A stretch of 64,000 bases of DNA, from the NCBI GenBank assembly GCA_963757395.1, contig CAVWRK010000005.1:62001-126000 (forward strand). Reading direction: 5' to 3'. A program made the translations under genes and the position numbers. Every line of letters begins with the position of its first letter. Position 1 is the first letter of the stretch. Below the pieces are notes generated by a model that was not told the origin of the DNA, did no database searches, and saw nothing but the letters and a program-made list of their open reading frames with translations. Shown piece by piece: positions 19,717-28,593 of the stretch. The stretch comes from DATAOG01 sp963757395 (GTDB taxonomy: Bacteria > Pseudomonadota > Alphaproteobacteria > Geminicoccales > Geminicoccaceae).

Positions 19717-22323
19717 TCAGAGCTCCTCCCGGTCCGGGCTCGGGGCCGCGACGCCGACCTGCCGGCCGAGCGCGACCAGGAGCTCGATCGAGACCGCGCC
19801 GTCGGCCTGGAGGCCCGCCGCCCGCTGGAAAGCCTGGATCGCCGCCTCTGCGGTCGGGTCGAGGCGGCCGTCGGCCCGGCCCCGCAGCCAGCCGGTCCGG
19901 ATCAGCAGCCGCTCGGCGGCCGCGACGCGGGCGTCCTCGGGCAGGCCCTTCAGCCGCTCGAGCGACAGCGCGCGCGCCTTGGCATCGTCCTGGCCGGCGG
20001 CGCGGGCGTACCAGATCGCGGCCTCGGCGAGGTCGCGCTCGACCCCCCGGCCGGCCTCGTACATCCGGCCCATGTCGCGCTCTGCCCAGGCGTTGCCCTG
20101 CTCGGCCGCGATCCGATACCAGTGCACCGCCTGGCGATCGTCCTGGGGCACGCCGAGCCCGGCCTCGTACAGCCGGCCGAGGTAGCGGTGCGACCAGACC
20201 TCGCCCTGGGCGGCGGCGCGCTGGTACCATTTGAGCGCTTCAGCGTAATCCTCGGGGACGCCCTCGCCGGTTTCGTACAGCTTGCCGAGCCGGGCCTCGG
20301 CGTGGGCGAAGCCCTGCCCGGCCGCCGCCCGGTACCAGCGCACCGCCTGGCCGTAGTCCTGGGCGACACCCTCGCCGTCGCGATACATGCGCCCCAGCGT
20401 GATCTCGGCGAGCAGGTCGCCCATGTCGGCGGCACGCTTGAACCAGGCGACCGCCTGATCGACGTCCCGGGACACGCCCAGACCGTCGACGTACATCCGG
20501 CCGATGTTGGTGTAGGCCCAGTCGTCGCCAGCCGCGGCCGCGCGCTGGAACCAGCGCATCGCCTCGGCGTAGTCCTGCGGCACGCCGCGGCCGTCGCGCG
20601 CCATGATGCCGAGGCTGACCCAGGCCCAGCTGTCGTCCTGGGCGGCCGCCTGGCGATACCAGCGCAGCGCCAGGGCGTCGTCGACCGGCACGCCGAGACC
20701 GTCGCGATACATCTTGCCGATGCTGACCTCGGCCGCCGAGTAGCCGGCGGCGGCGGCGCGCCGGTGCCAGATCATCGCCTGCTGGTAGTCGCCGGCGCTG
20801 CGGTAGGAGCGGCCAAGCTCCTCGGCGAAGCGCGGCACGCCCGGGAACTGCTCGACCGCGCGCCGGCAGGCGGCGATCGCCGCGGGCGCGTCGACCAGCT
20901 CGATCCGGACGCCGTTCGAGACCCGATGCGGGTCGTGCGGATGGCCACCCAGGACGTCGCAGGGATGCAGGCTGGCGGTGATCGCCAGATCGCCGTGGCC
21001 GACCTCGGCAGCTCCGTCGAGCACCGTATAGCGCAGGCGATCCTGCGCCCCCCGACTGCCCAGGTGCGGCTGGAAGCGCAGCTGTCCGAGCATGCCCGCG
21101 GTCAGCCGGTCGCCGCTGACCAGAACCTCGTCGGCACCGAGCGTCAGCTCGCCGTTGCCCGGCAACTGGTCGAGGCGGACGCGCAGCCGGCTGGCATTGG
21201 CGCCCGCCGGCAGGGCGAGATCGACCGGCACCGGGCCTACCCCGACATAGCTCTCGAGCTCGGCCGACGCCCCGGGCGGCAGCGGCTCGGCCGTGGCTTG
21301 CGGCAGCGACGCGGCACCGGTGCCTGCCGCGAGCGCGCGCAGCTCGACCAGCCGGCGTCGCGCGAGATCCGCGAAGTTGCCGTCCGGGTAGCGCTCCACG
21401 AACGCCCCGAGCGCGGCGGGGTCGTGGCTGTCCTTGATCGACTGCCAGTAGGCGAGCTCGACCACCGCCGAGGGCGGCAGCATGCCGAGGGTGTCGGTCG
21501 GCGAATCGCCGAGTGCGGCCAGCTGGATCGCGGGCTGGTCGGCCGGGCGGAAGTAGAACTCGCCCTCGAGCGAACTCGACACCCAGGGGATCTGCTCGCC
21601 TTCGGTGGTCTGGCGGACCTCGGCCCGCACCCGGCGGAACAGGGTCCCGACCTCGAGGCCCGGCTGCTCGAGATACTTGAGCAGGGCGGCCGTGTACGGA
21701 CTGTGCCGGCCGTCGCCATCGCTCGCCACCGTCCCCGGCGCGGTGGCATAGCCGATCAGCATCTCGGCGCTCTCGCCGCGCATCTCGGCGAGGCCCGAGG
21801 AGCCCTCGGTGACGCCGCCCGGGAAGGGATTGTTGCGGCAGGAATCCAGGATCACGATGTTCAGCCGGGCGCCGGCCCTGTCCATGATCCGGACCACGGC
21901 CCCGGCGTCGATCGCCTGGTTCAGGAGGTCGGCGTTGCTCCGCACCCGGGCCGAGACCGGGAGCAGGAAATTGGCGCCCTTCCACTGCACGGCGTGGCCG
22001 GCGTAGTAGAACAGGGCCTCCATGCCGGGCCGCAGCCGGCCGGCGAAGGTGGTCATCGCCGCCAGCGTCTGGCCGAGGTCGGCATCGATCACCTCGATGA
22101 CCTCGAAGCCGAGGTCCCAGAGCGTGGCGGCGACCGCGCGGGCATCGTTGGCCGGGTTGGCGAGCTGATCGAGATGCTGATAGCGGCCGTTGCCGATCAC
22201 CAGGGCAACCCGCTGGACCGTCTCCGGCGGCCGCGCCGGCCGGTCCTGCCTGGGAACCGCCGCGGTCGCCGGCAGCGGCGCGGCCAGGGCCAGGATCAGC
22301 AGGAGGTGGATCAGCCTGCGCAT
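19717..22323 (-). CDS. Secreted caspase-like protein with eight Sel1 repeats
   Basis: An 868-residue protein. After a signal peptide (residues 1-22) comes a caspase p20-like domain at about 37-270, with the catalytic His110 in YYAGHAVQ and Cys162 in DSCRNNPF. A linker region of little similarity follows. Eight 36-residue Sel1 repeats (pattern A-WY-RAA-QG-A-A---LG-MY--G-GV--D) run over about 535-815. A C-terminal peptidoglycan-binding-like motif (AAIQAFQRAAGLQADG) closes the protein. The start at 22323 sets the signal peptide at the N-terminus; the longer frame to 22446 overlaps the upstream lipoprotein gene. Both catalytic residues are intact, so proteolysis after Arg/Lys is plausible. Its neighbours are a lipoprotein gene and the glycosyltransferase. 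Confidence 0.85.
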   Translation of the reverse strand: MRRLIHLLLILALAAPLPATAAVPRQDRPARPPETVQRVALVIGNGRYQHLDQLANPANDARAVAATLWDLGFEVIEVIDADLGQTLAAMTTFAGRLRPGMEALFYYAGHAVQWKGANFLLPVSARVRSNADLLNQAIDAGAVVRIMDRAGARLNIVILDSCRNNPFPGGVTEGSSGLAEMRGESAEMLIGYATAPGTVASDGDGRHSPYTAALLKYLEQPGLEVGTLFRRVRAEVRQTTEGEQIPWVSSSLEGEFYFRPADQPAIQLAALGDSPTDTLGMLPPSAVVELAYWQSIKDSHDPAALGAFVERYPDGNFADLARRRLVELRALAAGTGAASLPQATAEPLPPGASAELESYVGVGPVPVDLALPAGANASRLRVRLDQLPGNGELTLGADEVLVSGDRLTAGMLGQLRFQPHLGSRGAQDRLRYTVLDGAAEVGHGDLAITASLHPCDVLGGHPHDPHRVSNGVRIELVDAPAAIAACRRAVEQFPGVPRFAEELGRSYRSAGDYQQAMIWHRRAAAAGYSAAEVSIGKMYRDGLGVPVDDALALRWYRQAAAQDDSWAWVSLGIMARDGRGVPQDYAEAMRWFQRAAAAGDDWAYTNIGRMYVDGLGVSRDVDQAVAWFKRAADMGDLLAEITLGRMYRDGEGVAQDYGQAVRWYRAAAGQGFAHAEARLGKLYETGEGVPEDYAEALKWYQRAAAQGEVWSHRYLGRLYEAGLGVPQDDRQAVHWYRIAAEQGNAWAERDMGRMYEAGRGVERDLAEAAIWYARAAGQDDAKARALSLERLKGLPEDARVAAAERLLIRTGWLRGRADGRLDPTAEAAIQAFQRAAGLQADGAVSIELLVALGRQVGVAAPSPDREEL

Positions 22324-22360
22324 GTCGCTGCCGCCGCGATCCTGACTGCCCCGCCCGGCC

Positions 22361-23791
22361 TCAGGACGAGCGGGCGGGCTCGGTCGTGATGAACAGGTGG
22401 CTGGTCGCGACCGAGCCGGCCGGACCGCTCGCCTGCAGCACGCCAAGCCGCTGCCGGAGGGCTTCGATGTAGTCGGCCACGGGCTCGTAAGCCGGCCGCG
22501 GCTGCTCGAACAGCGGCTTCGCCGAGGCCACCGCCACGATCATCTCGCGGCCGAACGGCGCCGAGATCTGAAAGCCGGTCTCGAAGCGGATCGCGCCGGT
22601 GCCTTCGGCCCATTCCTGCACCGGCATCGTGGTGATGTAGCCGACCCGGCCATCGTGCTGCACGTAGCCGATATAGAGATAGCGGGCCGACCGCGGCAGG
22701 AAGATGTCGAGCGTGAGACCCTCGCCATCGCGCAGCCGCGTATTGCGCCCGGCGGTCGTGATCTCGAGGCCGGGCTCCGCGCTCGAGCCGGCGGTGCCGT
22801 AGGGAGCGAGCACCTGCAGCAGATCGCAGGTCGGCGGCGGCGCGATCTCGAGGTCGGCGGTCTCGACGGCGCCCACCCCGGCGATCTGACCGAGCGCCTG
22901 CTGGAGTCGCGTCCGGTCCTGCTCGCTGCTGACATAGCCGGTCAACCGGACGCTGTTGTCGTTGCCGAAGCTGGCATCGACCGCGGCGCAGCTGAGGCCC
23001 GCCGTGGCCGCGGCGACCTGGGCCTCCACCGGCTCGGTCGCTTCGAGCCGGAGCGGCGGCGGCGCGGCCGGCATCCCGGGAGCGGCGGGCAGCAGGCCGC
23101 GCGGCGGCTCGAGCGGCTCGCCGGCCACGACCGGCCCACGCGCCGGCGCCGGCGCGTTGGTGATCGAGGTCGCCGGCAGGCTGTCGAGCACCACCCGCTC
23201 GAGCCGGCCGTTCGGCTGGCAGACCGTGCCTTTGCTGAACTTGCCGGTCTCGCCGGTCGCGAAGCTGACCGTCTCGCGCGATTGCCCGCGCGGCGTGCCA
23301 TCGGGCCGGGTGACGCCGATCGTCTTGGTCAGCACGTAGGTCGTGGACGGGCTGACCACCGTGTCCGGACCTTCCCGATCGAGCCGGATCACCATGCGGC
23401 CGTCGAGCCTGAGGTCGCGCTTCAGCTTGACCACGGTCTTTTCGATCTCGTGATCGAAGCTCGCGCTCGCGCTCGCCGCCGGGATGCGGTCGAGCTCGCC
23501 GGTCTGATAGGTGACGATCCAGCCGCAATCGACGTAGGGCTCGGGGTCGCCGCTGTATTCGACCACGACGTCGCGCGCCTGCTCGTCGAGATGAGTGACC
23601 TTGAAGTCCGCCTGCTGCAGCCGGTCAACGAGGTTGCCGAACACCAGCTCCGCCGGCTGCGCGATGACCGCGCTGCGGGCGGCCGGCGGCACGCCGGTCG
23701 GTGCCAGATAGCCGATCTCGGGCGGCCGCGGCGTGGCGCAGCCGCCGAGCGCCAGCATGATCAGGCCGAGGCCAGCGGCGTGGCGGCCCAT
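22361..23791 (-). CDS. Lipoprotein with DUF4384-like C-terminal domain
   Basis: A 476-residue lipoprotein with a clear lipobox, LGGC, at Cys18. The first half is a beta-rich region (DFKVTHLDEQARDVVVEYSG), followed by a Pro-rich linker and a BON/DUF1079-like stretch with DNSVRLTGYVSSEQDRTRL. The C-terminal part (GEGLTLDIFLPRSARYLYIGYVQHDGRVGYI) matches the DUF4384 pattern often found with secreted caspase-like or serine/threonine kinase systems. A purine-rich GGAGAGGG lies before the ATG. It is 37 bases upstream of the caspase gene and probably begins the operon lipoprotein-caspase-glycosyltransferase. Confidence 0.75.
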   Translation of the reverse strand: MGRHAAGLGLIMLALGGCATPRPPEIGYLAPTGVPPAARSAVIAQPAELVFGNLVDRLQQADFKVTHLDEQARDVVVEYSGDPEPYVDCGWIVTYQTGELDRIPAASASASFDHEIEKTVVKLKRDLRLDGRMVIRLDREGPDTVVSPSTTYVLTKTIGVTRPDGTPRGQSRETVSFATGETGKFSKGTVCQPNGRLERVVLDSLPATSITNAPAPARGPVVAGEPLEPPRGLLPAAPGMPAAPPPLRLEATEPVEAQVAAATAGLSCAAVDASFGNDNSVRLTGYVSSEQDRTRLQQALGQIAGVGAVETADLEIAPPPTCDLLQVLAPYGTAGSSAEPGLEITTAGRNTRLRDGEGLTLDIFLPRSARYLYIGYVQHDGRVGYITTMPVQEWAEGTGAIRFETGFQISAPFGREMIVAVASAKPLFEQPRPAYEPVADYIEALRQRLGVLQASGPAGSVATSHLFITTEPARSS

Positions 23792-23910
23792 CACCTGCCC
23801 TCTCCAGGGCCGAAGTCGCGACCCGGTGGTCATCCTAGCATCGCTCGCACGTCGCGGGCGCCCCCTTCGCCAACCGGTGAAAAGCTCATTGGGGCAGCCT
23901 CGAGACATCG

Positions 23911-24234
23911 TCAATACAGATCGACCATGAGGCCGCGGCTCGTGCGGCTGACGCTCCCGGGACCGGCCCCGGGGCCGGCGGCGGCGTCAGGGTCGATCGT
24001 CAGCTCGATGATGTGGCGAAAGGCGTCGCCCGCGTAGCGACCCACGGGGTATTGCTCGAGATAGCGCTGGTAGCCGGCGGCGGTGCCAACGCCCTGAGCC
24101 GAATTCCATTCCGCGGCCTCCCGGTCGACGCTGCTCTGGGCGTGAGCCTGGGGCGCGGCGCCGACCGGGCCGCCGGCGAGCGCCGCGATCATCAGCGCCC
24201 GCACGCTCGAGCAGAGCGTCGCGAGATATTTCAT
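23911..24234 (-). CDS. Small secreted protein related to caspase-associated repeat segments
   Basis: A 107-residue protein with a signal peptide (ALMIAALAGGPVGAAPQAHA). Its core, AAEWNSAQGVGTAAGYQRYL followed by EQYPVGRYAGDA, is the short helical unit seen between the caspase domain and Sel1 repeats in proteins like its two large neighbours. It is the first gene on the minus strand of a divergent pair with the second caspase gene; the 211 bases between them should hold both promoters. It may be a partner or decoy of the caspase proteins; this is inference. Confidence 0.6.
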   Translation of the reverse strand: MKYLATLCSSVRALMIAALAGGPVGAAPQAHAQSSVDREAAEWNSAQGVGTAAGYQRYLEQYPVGRYAGDAFRHIIELTIDPDAAAGPGAGPGSVSRTSRGLMVDLY

Positions 24235-24445
24235 GGCCGAATCTCGCGGCTCGGATCGAGACGAGCCCGATCGGGCTTGGCGATCTTACGGGTCACGAGA
24301 CCATCCCCCCCTTCAGTGATGCCATCGGTCAGTATGCTCCAGAATGACGCGGCTTGGCACACCGTAGAAACGTCAATATTCTCCGGTGCCGGTGCCACCG
24401 TCAGGCGAGACACGTTCGATCTATTCGGGATAGACGGAGCAAAGG

Positions 24446-26506
24446 ATGGTGAATTCGGCGTCCTCGTGGGCGTTTGGTCAGCGAAGCCGGCGGCGCGGCG
24501 CTGCGAAGATTGTCGCCGGCTGGCACCTCAGCTTGCTGGCATTGGCGGTGATCGTGGGCATCTGGGCCTCGCAGGCGGCGGAGGCGGCCGCCCGGCACGC
24601 CCTGGTGATCGGCAACGGCGCCTACAGTTTCGCCCCGCTCGACAATCCGCGCAACGATGCTCGCGCGATCGCCGGCGTGCTCAGCGAGCTCGGCTTCGAA
24701 GTCGACCTGCTCGAGGATGCCAGCCTGGCGCAGTTCCAGGCCGGCGTCCAGCGCCTGCATGCCGAACTGGCCGAAGGCGACACCGCGCTCTTCTACTATG
24801 CGGGTCATGGCGTGCAATATCGAGGCATCAACTATCTGCTGCCGACCGACATCCAGCTGCGCTCGCCCGACCAGCTGCCGGACCACGCGCCGTCGCTCAA
24901 CCAGATCATGGCCGAGCTCCAGCAGACCAAGCTCGGGATCATGATCGTGATTCTCGACGCCTGTCGCAACAACCCGTTCGGCGCGTTCGCGGACGCGTTC
25001 GGCAATGGTCTGGCCAGCGTCGAGCGGGGCGCCAGCGAGAGCCTGATCGCCTATGCGACCGCCGCCGGCGAGGCCGCGCTCGACGGGGTCGGCGGCAACA
25101 GCCCGTTCACCGCCGCGCTGGTGACCGCGCTCGGCCGGCCCAACCTCGAGATCTTCGCTCTGTTCCGGCTGGTCCGCGGCCGGGTCCGCGAGGCGACCGA
25201 CGGCTTGCAGCTGCCCTGGATCTCGGGCTCGCTGGAGCACGAATTCTATTTCAACGGGCCGCAGGCGGAGGTGAGCGAGTCCCCGCCGGCGCCGGCGGAG
25301 AGCGGCGCGATCACGGTCGCGAGCGTGCTCTGGAACGAGATCCGCCGCAGCAACGATCCGGCCGATTTCGACGCTTTTCTGCGGGTGTTCCCGAGCTCGC
25401 CGATGGCCGGGGCGGCCGCCGACCGGCGCCAGCTGCTGGTCCGCCGCGGCGCCGAGCCGCACCCGCTCAGCCTGCCGGCGCCGGCGGCGGCGGCGCTCGC
25501 GGGCTCGCTCGAGAGCTACGTCCGGCCCTGCGATCTGGTCGCCGCCGACGATCAGGATCCGCTCCGGGTCGCGCCTGCGGTCCGCACCGGCCTGGTCAAC
25601 ACCCGGCTCGCGATCCGGACCTGCGCCCAGGACCTCGCGCGCGAGCCCGACAGCCCGCGCCTCGCGTTCCAGCTCGGGCGGTCGCTCGACATCGCCGAGC
25701 GGTTCGACGCGGCGCGCCATTTCTACCAGCAGGCGGCAACCGCGGGCTATGGCGCGGCGTACAGCAATCTCGCCTACATGTACCTCACGGGCCGCGGCGT
25801 GGCGCGCGACCAGCGGCGCTCGGCCGACGACTACCGGCAGGCGGCGCTGCGCGGCAACGACCGCGGCCGGGTCGGGATCGCGCGCGCCTACCGCGAAGGC
25901 TGGGGCGTGCCCCAGTCGTTCGTCCACGCCCGCAGCTGGCTCGAGCTTTCGGTCTCGAACTATTGGCCGAACGCGATGGACAACCTCGCGCTTTACTACC
26001 GCGAGGGCCTGGGGGTCGCGCCGGATCTGGCCAAAGCCTTCGACCTCTACCAGCGCGCGGCCGACCTCGGCCAGACCGCGGCCATGGACAACCTCGGCAT
26101 GATGTACGCACAGGGCGAGTCGGTCGCCAAGGACCCGGTCGAGGCCAACCGATGGTTCGAGAAGGCCTCGGATCTCGGCAACCGCCACGGCGCCTTCCAC
26201 CTCGGCCTCGCCTATCTCAACGGCAGTGGCGTGGCCAGGGACCCGGCCGAGGCGTTGCGGCTGCTCGAGCTTGCCGCGGCCCGCGACTACCCCCGCGCCG
26301 AGACCGAGATCGGCACCATGTACCGGGCCGGGCTCGGGGTCGCGGCCGACCCGGCGGAGGCGTTGTTCCGCTATCGGATCGCGGGCGCCATGGGCGACGA
26401 CAAGGGCAAGCGCCTGCTGGCCGAGCTGCTGCCCGAGGTGCCGCCCGCGACCGCCGCCGTGACCCAGGCCCGGGCCGAGCAATGGCTGCGACTGAACGGC
26501 GGCTGA
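24446..26506 (+). CDS. Second caspase-like protein with Sel1 repeats
   Basis: A 686-residue paralogue of the caspase gene at 19717-22323. A membrane or signal helix spans about residues 27-46. The caspase p20-like domain covers about 48-270 with His121 (YYAGHGVQ) and Cys173 (DACRNNPF), both in place. An unrelated linker precedes about seven Sel1 repeats (from residue 415 to near 670). The ATG at 24446 follows GGAGCAAAGG. Unlike its paralogue it lacks a C-terminal peptidoglycan-binding motif. It is transcribed away from the small secreted protein and towards the glycosyltransferase operon. Confidence 0.85.
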   Translation: MVNSASSWAFGQRSRRRGAAKIVAGWHLSLLALAVIVGIWASQAAEAAARHALVIGNGAYSFAPLDNPRNDARAIAGVLSELGFEVDLLEDASLAQFQAGVQRLHAELAEGDTALFYYAGHGVQYRGINYLLPTDIQLRSPDQLPDHAPSLNQIMAELQQTKLGIMIVILDACRNNPFGAFADAFGNGLASVERGASESLIAYATAAGEAALDGVGGNSPFTAALVTALGRPNLEIFALFRLVRGRVREATDGLQLPWISGSLEHEFYFNGPQAEVSESPPAPAESGAITVASVLWNEIRRSNDPADFDAFLRVFPSSPMAGAAADRRQLLVRRGAEPHPLSLPAPAAAALAGSLESYVRPCDLVAADDQDPLRVAPAVRTGLVNTRLAIRTCAQDLAREPDSPRLAFQLGRSLDIAERFDAARHFYQQAATAGYGAAYSNLAYMYLTGRGVARDQRRSADDYRQAALRGNDRGRVGIARAYREGWGVPQSFVHARSWLELSVSNYWPNAMDNLALYYREGLGVAPDLAKAFDLYQRAADLGQTAAMDNLGMMYAQGESVAKDPVEANRWFEKASDLGNRHGAFHLGLAYLNGSGVARDPAEALRLLELAAARDYPRAETEIGTMYRAGLGVAADPAEALFRYRIAGAMGDDKGKRLLAELLPEVPPATAAVTQARAEQWLRLNGG

Positions 26507-26512
26507 GCGCGC

Positions 26513-27001
26513 CTAGGTCAGCGACTTGATCGCCGCGGCGCAGTCCGCGGGCGGCGGCGTGCCGAACGAGATCAGGGACTGCGGCCGCCATTTCTCGACC
26601 AGCAGACGGTAGCGGCGGCGCTCGTAGGCGCGCCAGTCGAGATCGGGCGCGAAGCGCTGCCGCCGGCCGCCGTCGGGCAGGTACTCGAAGCGCAGCCGGC
26701 GCTCGCGAAACGGCTTGAACTCGAGCGAATCGGTGAGGAACACCGGGGTGACCGGAGTGTCCTTGCCCTCCCGGATGACCACCTCGAGCACCTCCTCGAG
26801 CGCCGTGGTCGAGAGGCCGAAGACGGTAACGAAGATCACGGCGCGCGGCGCGTCCGCCGCCGACGCCGGCTCGGACGGCGCCGGCTCGGCGGGCGGCTCC
26901 TCGCTGACGGCGGGCCGGTGCGGGCGGACCGCCGCCAGCGCGCCACGCAGCCGGTCGAGCAGGCCGGGCGGCAAGGTCGGTGCCTTGGGCGGGACCGCCA
27001 T
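26513..27001 (-). CDS. Hypothetical protein following a glycosyltransferase gene
   Basis: A 162-residue protein with a Pro/Ala/Glu-rich first third and a compact second part (AVIFVTVFGLSTTALEEVLE, then TPVFLTDSLEFKPFRERRLR). I recognise no family. The alternating strands and helices look like a partial Rossmann-type fold. It begins 8 bases after the glycosyltransferase stop, so the two are translated from one message. Its stop lies 6 bases from that of the convergent caspase gene. Confidence 0.65.
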   Translation of the reverse strand: MAVPPKAPTLPPGLLDRLRGALAAVRPHRPAVSEEPPAEPAPSEPASAADAPRAVIFVTVFGLSTTALEEVLEVVIREGKDTPVTPVFLTDSLEFKPFRERRLRFEYLPDGGRRQRFAPDLDWRAYERRRYRLLVEKWRPQSLISFGTPPPADCAAAIKSLT

Positions 27002-27009
27002 CGGCCGCG

Positions 27010-28104
27010 CTAGGCCTCGGCCGGCGGCGCGCCCGGGGCGCGGCGCACCCGCGGCGTCGCGGTCAGACGGTAGAGCAGGCCGGACAGGAGGTGGCCGATC
27101 ACCCGCCAGTCGTAGCGGTTAGCGGTCGCAAAGGCCCGCCCGGCCATCCGCCGCCAGGCGTCGTCGTCGAGCCGGCTGGCGCGCTCGAGCGCGGCGCCGA
27201 GGGCGGCCGGATCGCCGGGCGCGAACAAGAGGCCGTTGTCGCCGTCGACCACCAACTCGGCAAGCGTCGGCAGGCGCGGCACGATCACCGGCCGGGCGAG
27301 CGACATCGCCAGCAAGACCGTGCCCGAGGTCAAGCTGGCGCGATAGGGCGAGACCACGAAGTCGGCCTCGCCGAACAGCTCCAGGAGCTCGGCGTCGCTG
27401 AGGTAGCGATCGTGCAGCGCGATCCGGGCGCGGACCGCCGCCGGCAGCCCGGCAAGATCGATCGGGTCGATCTGCTTGCCGGCGATCGCAAGCCCGGCCT
27501 CCGGATCGTCGAGCCCGGCAAAGCTCTGGACCAGCTCCTGACCACCCTTGTAGCGGCCGAGCCGCCCGAACAGCAGGAAGCGCCGGCCGCCCTCGGCCAC
27601 GCTTCGTTCGAGCGGACCGGGATTGGGGAACAACGGCCGGTAGTTGCCGTGGGGCACGACCGTGACCTTGCCGCGATCGAGCGCGCGCTGCTGCTCCAGC
27701 TCCTCGAGCGCGGCGTAGGAGTGCAGGTGGATCTGGTCGGCGAGGCTCGTGAGCTTGGCAGAGAACTCGCGGTGGACGTCGAGATAGCGGCCGTCGTGCG
27801 GCGCCAGATTGTGCACCGTCCAGAGGAAAAGCCCGCCATCGTCCTGGAAGCCCTCGAGCTGATCGAGGAAGCGCTGGCACTCGGCGAGCGCCTCGACCTC
27901 GCCCGGCAGGTGCCGGTAGATCGCGTCCTCCCAATGCAGATGGAAGACCACCCGACTGTCCCGGGCCTGGCGCTGCAGCTTGAGGCGGGCGTCCTCGATG
28001 CTGCCGCTCTGGCTGTGAAAGACGGCGTCGATGCCGGAGTACAACAGCGACTGATAGGGATTCGCGTGCACGTAGTCGGGAAAGTAGAGGATGGTGTGCT
28101 GCAT
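27010..28104 (-). CDS. Glycosyltransferase, GT4 family
   Basis: A 364-residue GT-B enzyme. The N-terminal half has VVFHLHWEDAIYR and FLWTVHNLAPHD, typical of GumK-like or mannosyl GT4 enzymes. The donor half has RRFLLFGRLGRYKGGQEL, with the conserved G-RL-RYKG donor-binding pattern, then ADFVVSPYRASLTSGTVLLAM and the closing LARPVIVPRLPTLAELV. It probably extends an extracellular polysaccharide. The start at 28104 gives the first strand (HTILYFPDYV) directly; the ribosome binding site is weak. Confidence 0.8.
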   Translation of the reverse strand: MQHTILYFPDYVHANPYQSLLYSGIDAVFHSQSGSIEDARLKLQRQARDSRVVFHLHWEDAIYRHLPGEVEALAECQRFLDQLEGFQDDGGLFLWTVHNLAPHDGRYLDVHREFSAKLTSLADQIHLHSYAALEELEQQRALDRGKVTVVPHGNYRPLFPNPGPLERSVAEGGRRFLLFGRLGRYKGGQELVQSFAGLDDPEAGLAIAGKQIDPIDLAGLPAAVRARIALHDRYLSDAELLELFGEADFVVSPYRASLTSGTVLLAMSLARPVIVPRLPTLAELVVDGDNGLLFAPGDPAALGAALERASRLDDDAWRRMAGRAFATANRYDWRVIGHLLSGLLYRLTATPRVRRAPGAPPAEA

Positions 28105-28157
28105 GTTACGATGGTCGGGTCACCCTGGTGGGATCGGCGCGGCGGCTGCCGGAAAGA

Positions 28158-28394
28158 TTACGCCTCCGGGGCCAGGCTTTCGTTGATCGCCTGGCAGCAG
28201 CGCCGGCTGAGCGAGCTCGCGTCGTCCAGCGACAGCCCGGCCCGGATCGTCCAGGGCGTCGCGTCGATCAGCTCGATGACCACCGCGTAGCGCTCCAGCT
28301 CCTGCTCGAGGAGCGGCGCCTCCGGCTCGATCCGGATGCGTTTGACGTCGACCGGGCGCACCGCCTCGCCGGTCGGCAACAGCGCGAGCTTCAT
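28158..28394 (-). CDS. Small hypothetical protein
   Basis: A 78-residue acidic protein (VKRIRIEPEAPLLEQELERY, TPWTIRAGLSLDDASSLSRR). It has a good ribosome binding site (AGAGGA, six bases before the ATG at 28394) and is in line with the glycosyltransferase operon that follows 53 bases later. No family is recognised. It has no signal peptide or membrane segment. Confidence 0.55.
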   Translation of the reverse strand: MKLALLPTGEAVRPVDVKRIRIEPEAPLLEQELERYAVVIELIDATPWTIRAGLSLDDASSLSRRCCQAINESLAPEA

Positions 28395-28537
28395 CGGCGT
28401 CCTCTGGCGTCGCGGCCGCCACCGGGGTTGCTGCGTCCGCTGCTGATCTACGAGCTTGCTCGCCCTTTTGGCAAGCGCGGGCGTTCAAGTCGGCAAAGGT
28501 CCTGGCCGACCATTCTTCCGGGCGGTTCGCCCAGGAG

Positions 28538-28563
28538 ACGGGGGCGCAAGGCGGCGCCCCCGT
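28538..28563 (-). terminator. Hairpin after the SMP-30-like gene
   Basis: A perfect 10-bp GC-rich stem (28538-28547 with 28554-28563) and a 6-base loop, 30 bases beyond the stop of the SMP-30-like gene. No T-run follows. It is likely a transcription or processing end for that single-gene unit. Confidence 0.5.
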
Positions 28564-28593
28564 TCCGGGATCGAAGTCCTCAGGCGAGCGGCA

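Noticed and set aside
17477..20230. Longer version of the glycosyltransferase gene starting at 20230
   Set aside because: It would overlap 500 bases of the caspase gene with an Arg/Pro-rich N-terminus; the ATG at 19708 starts exactly at the first conserved strand.
17765..22389. Long open frames on the plus strand (806 and 893 codons) opposite the glycosyltransferase and caspase genes
   Set aside because: They mirror real genes with clear domains on the minus strand and have Arg/Asp/His-rich composition typical of antisense frames in high-GC DNA.
24401..26482. 693-codon minus-strand frame opposite the second caspase gene
   Set aside because: It is antisense to Sel1 repeats and shows only repetitive charged residues.
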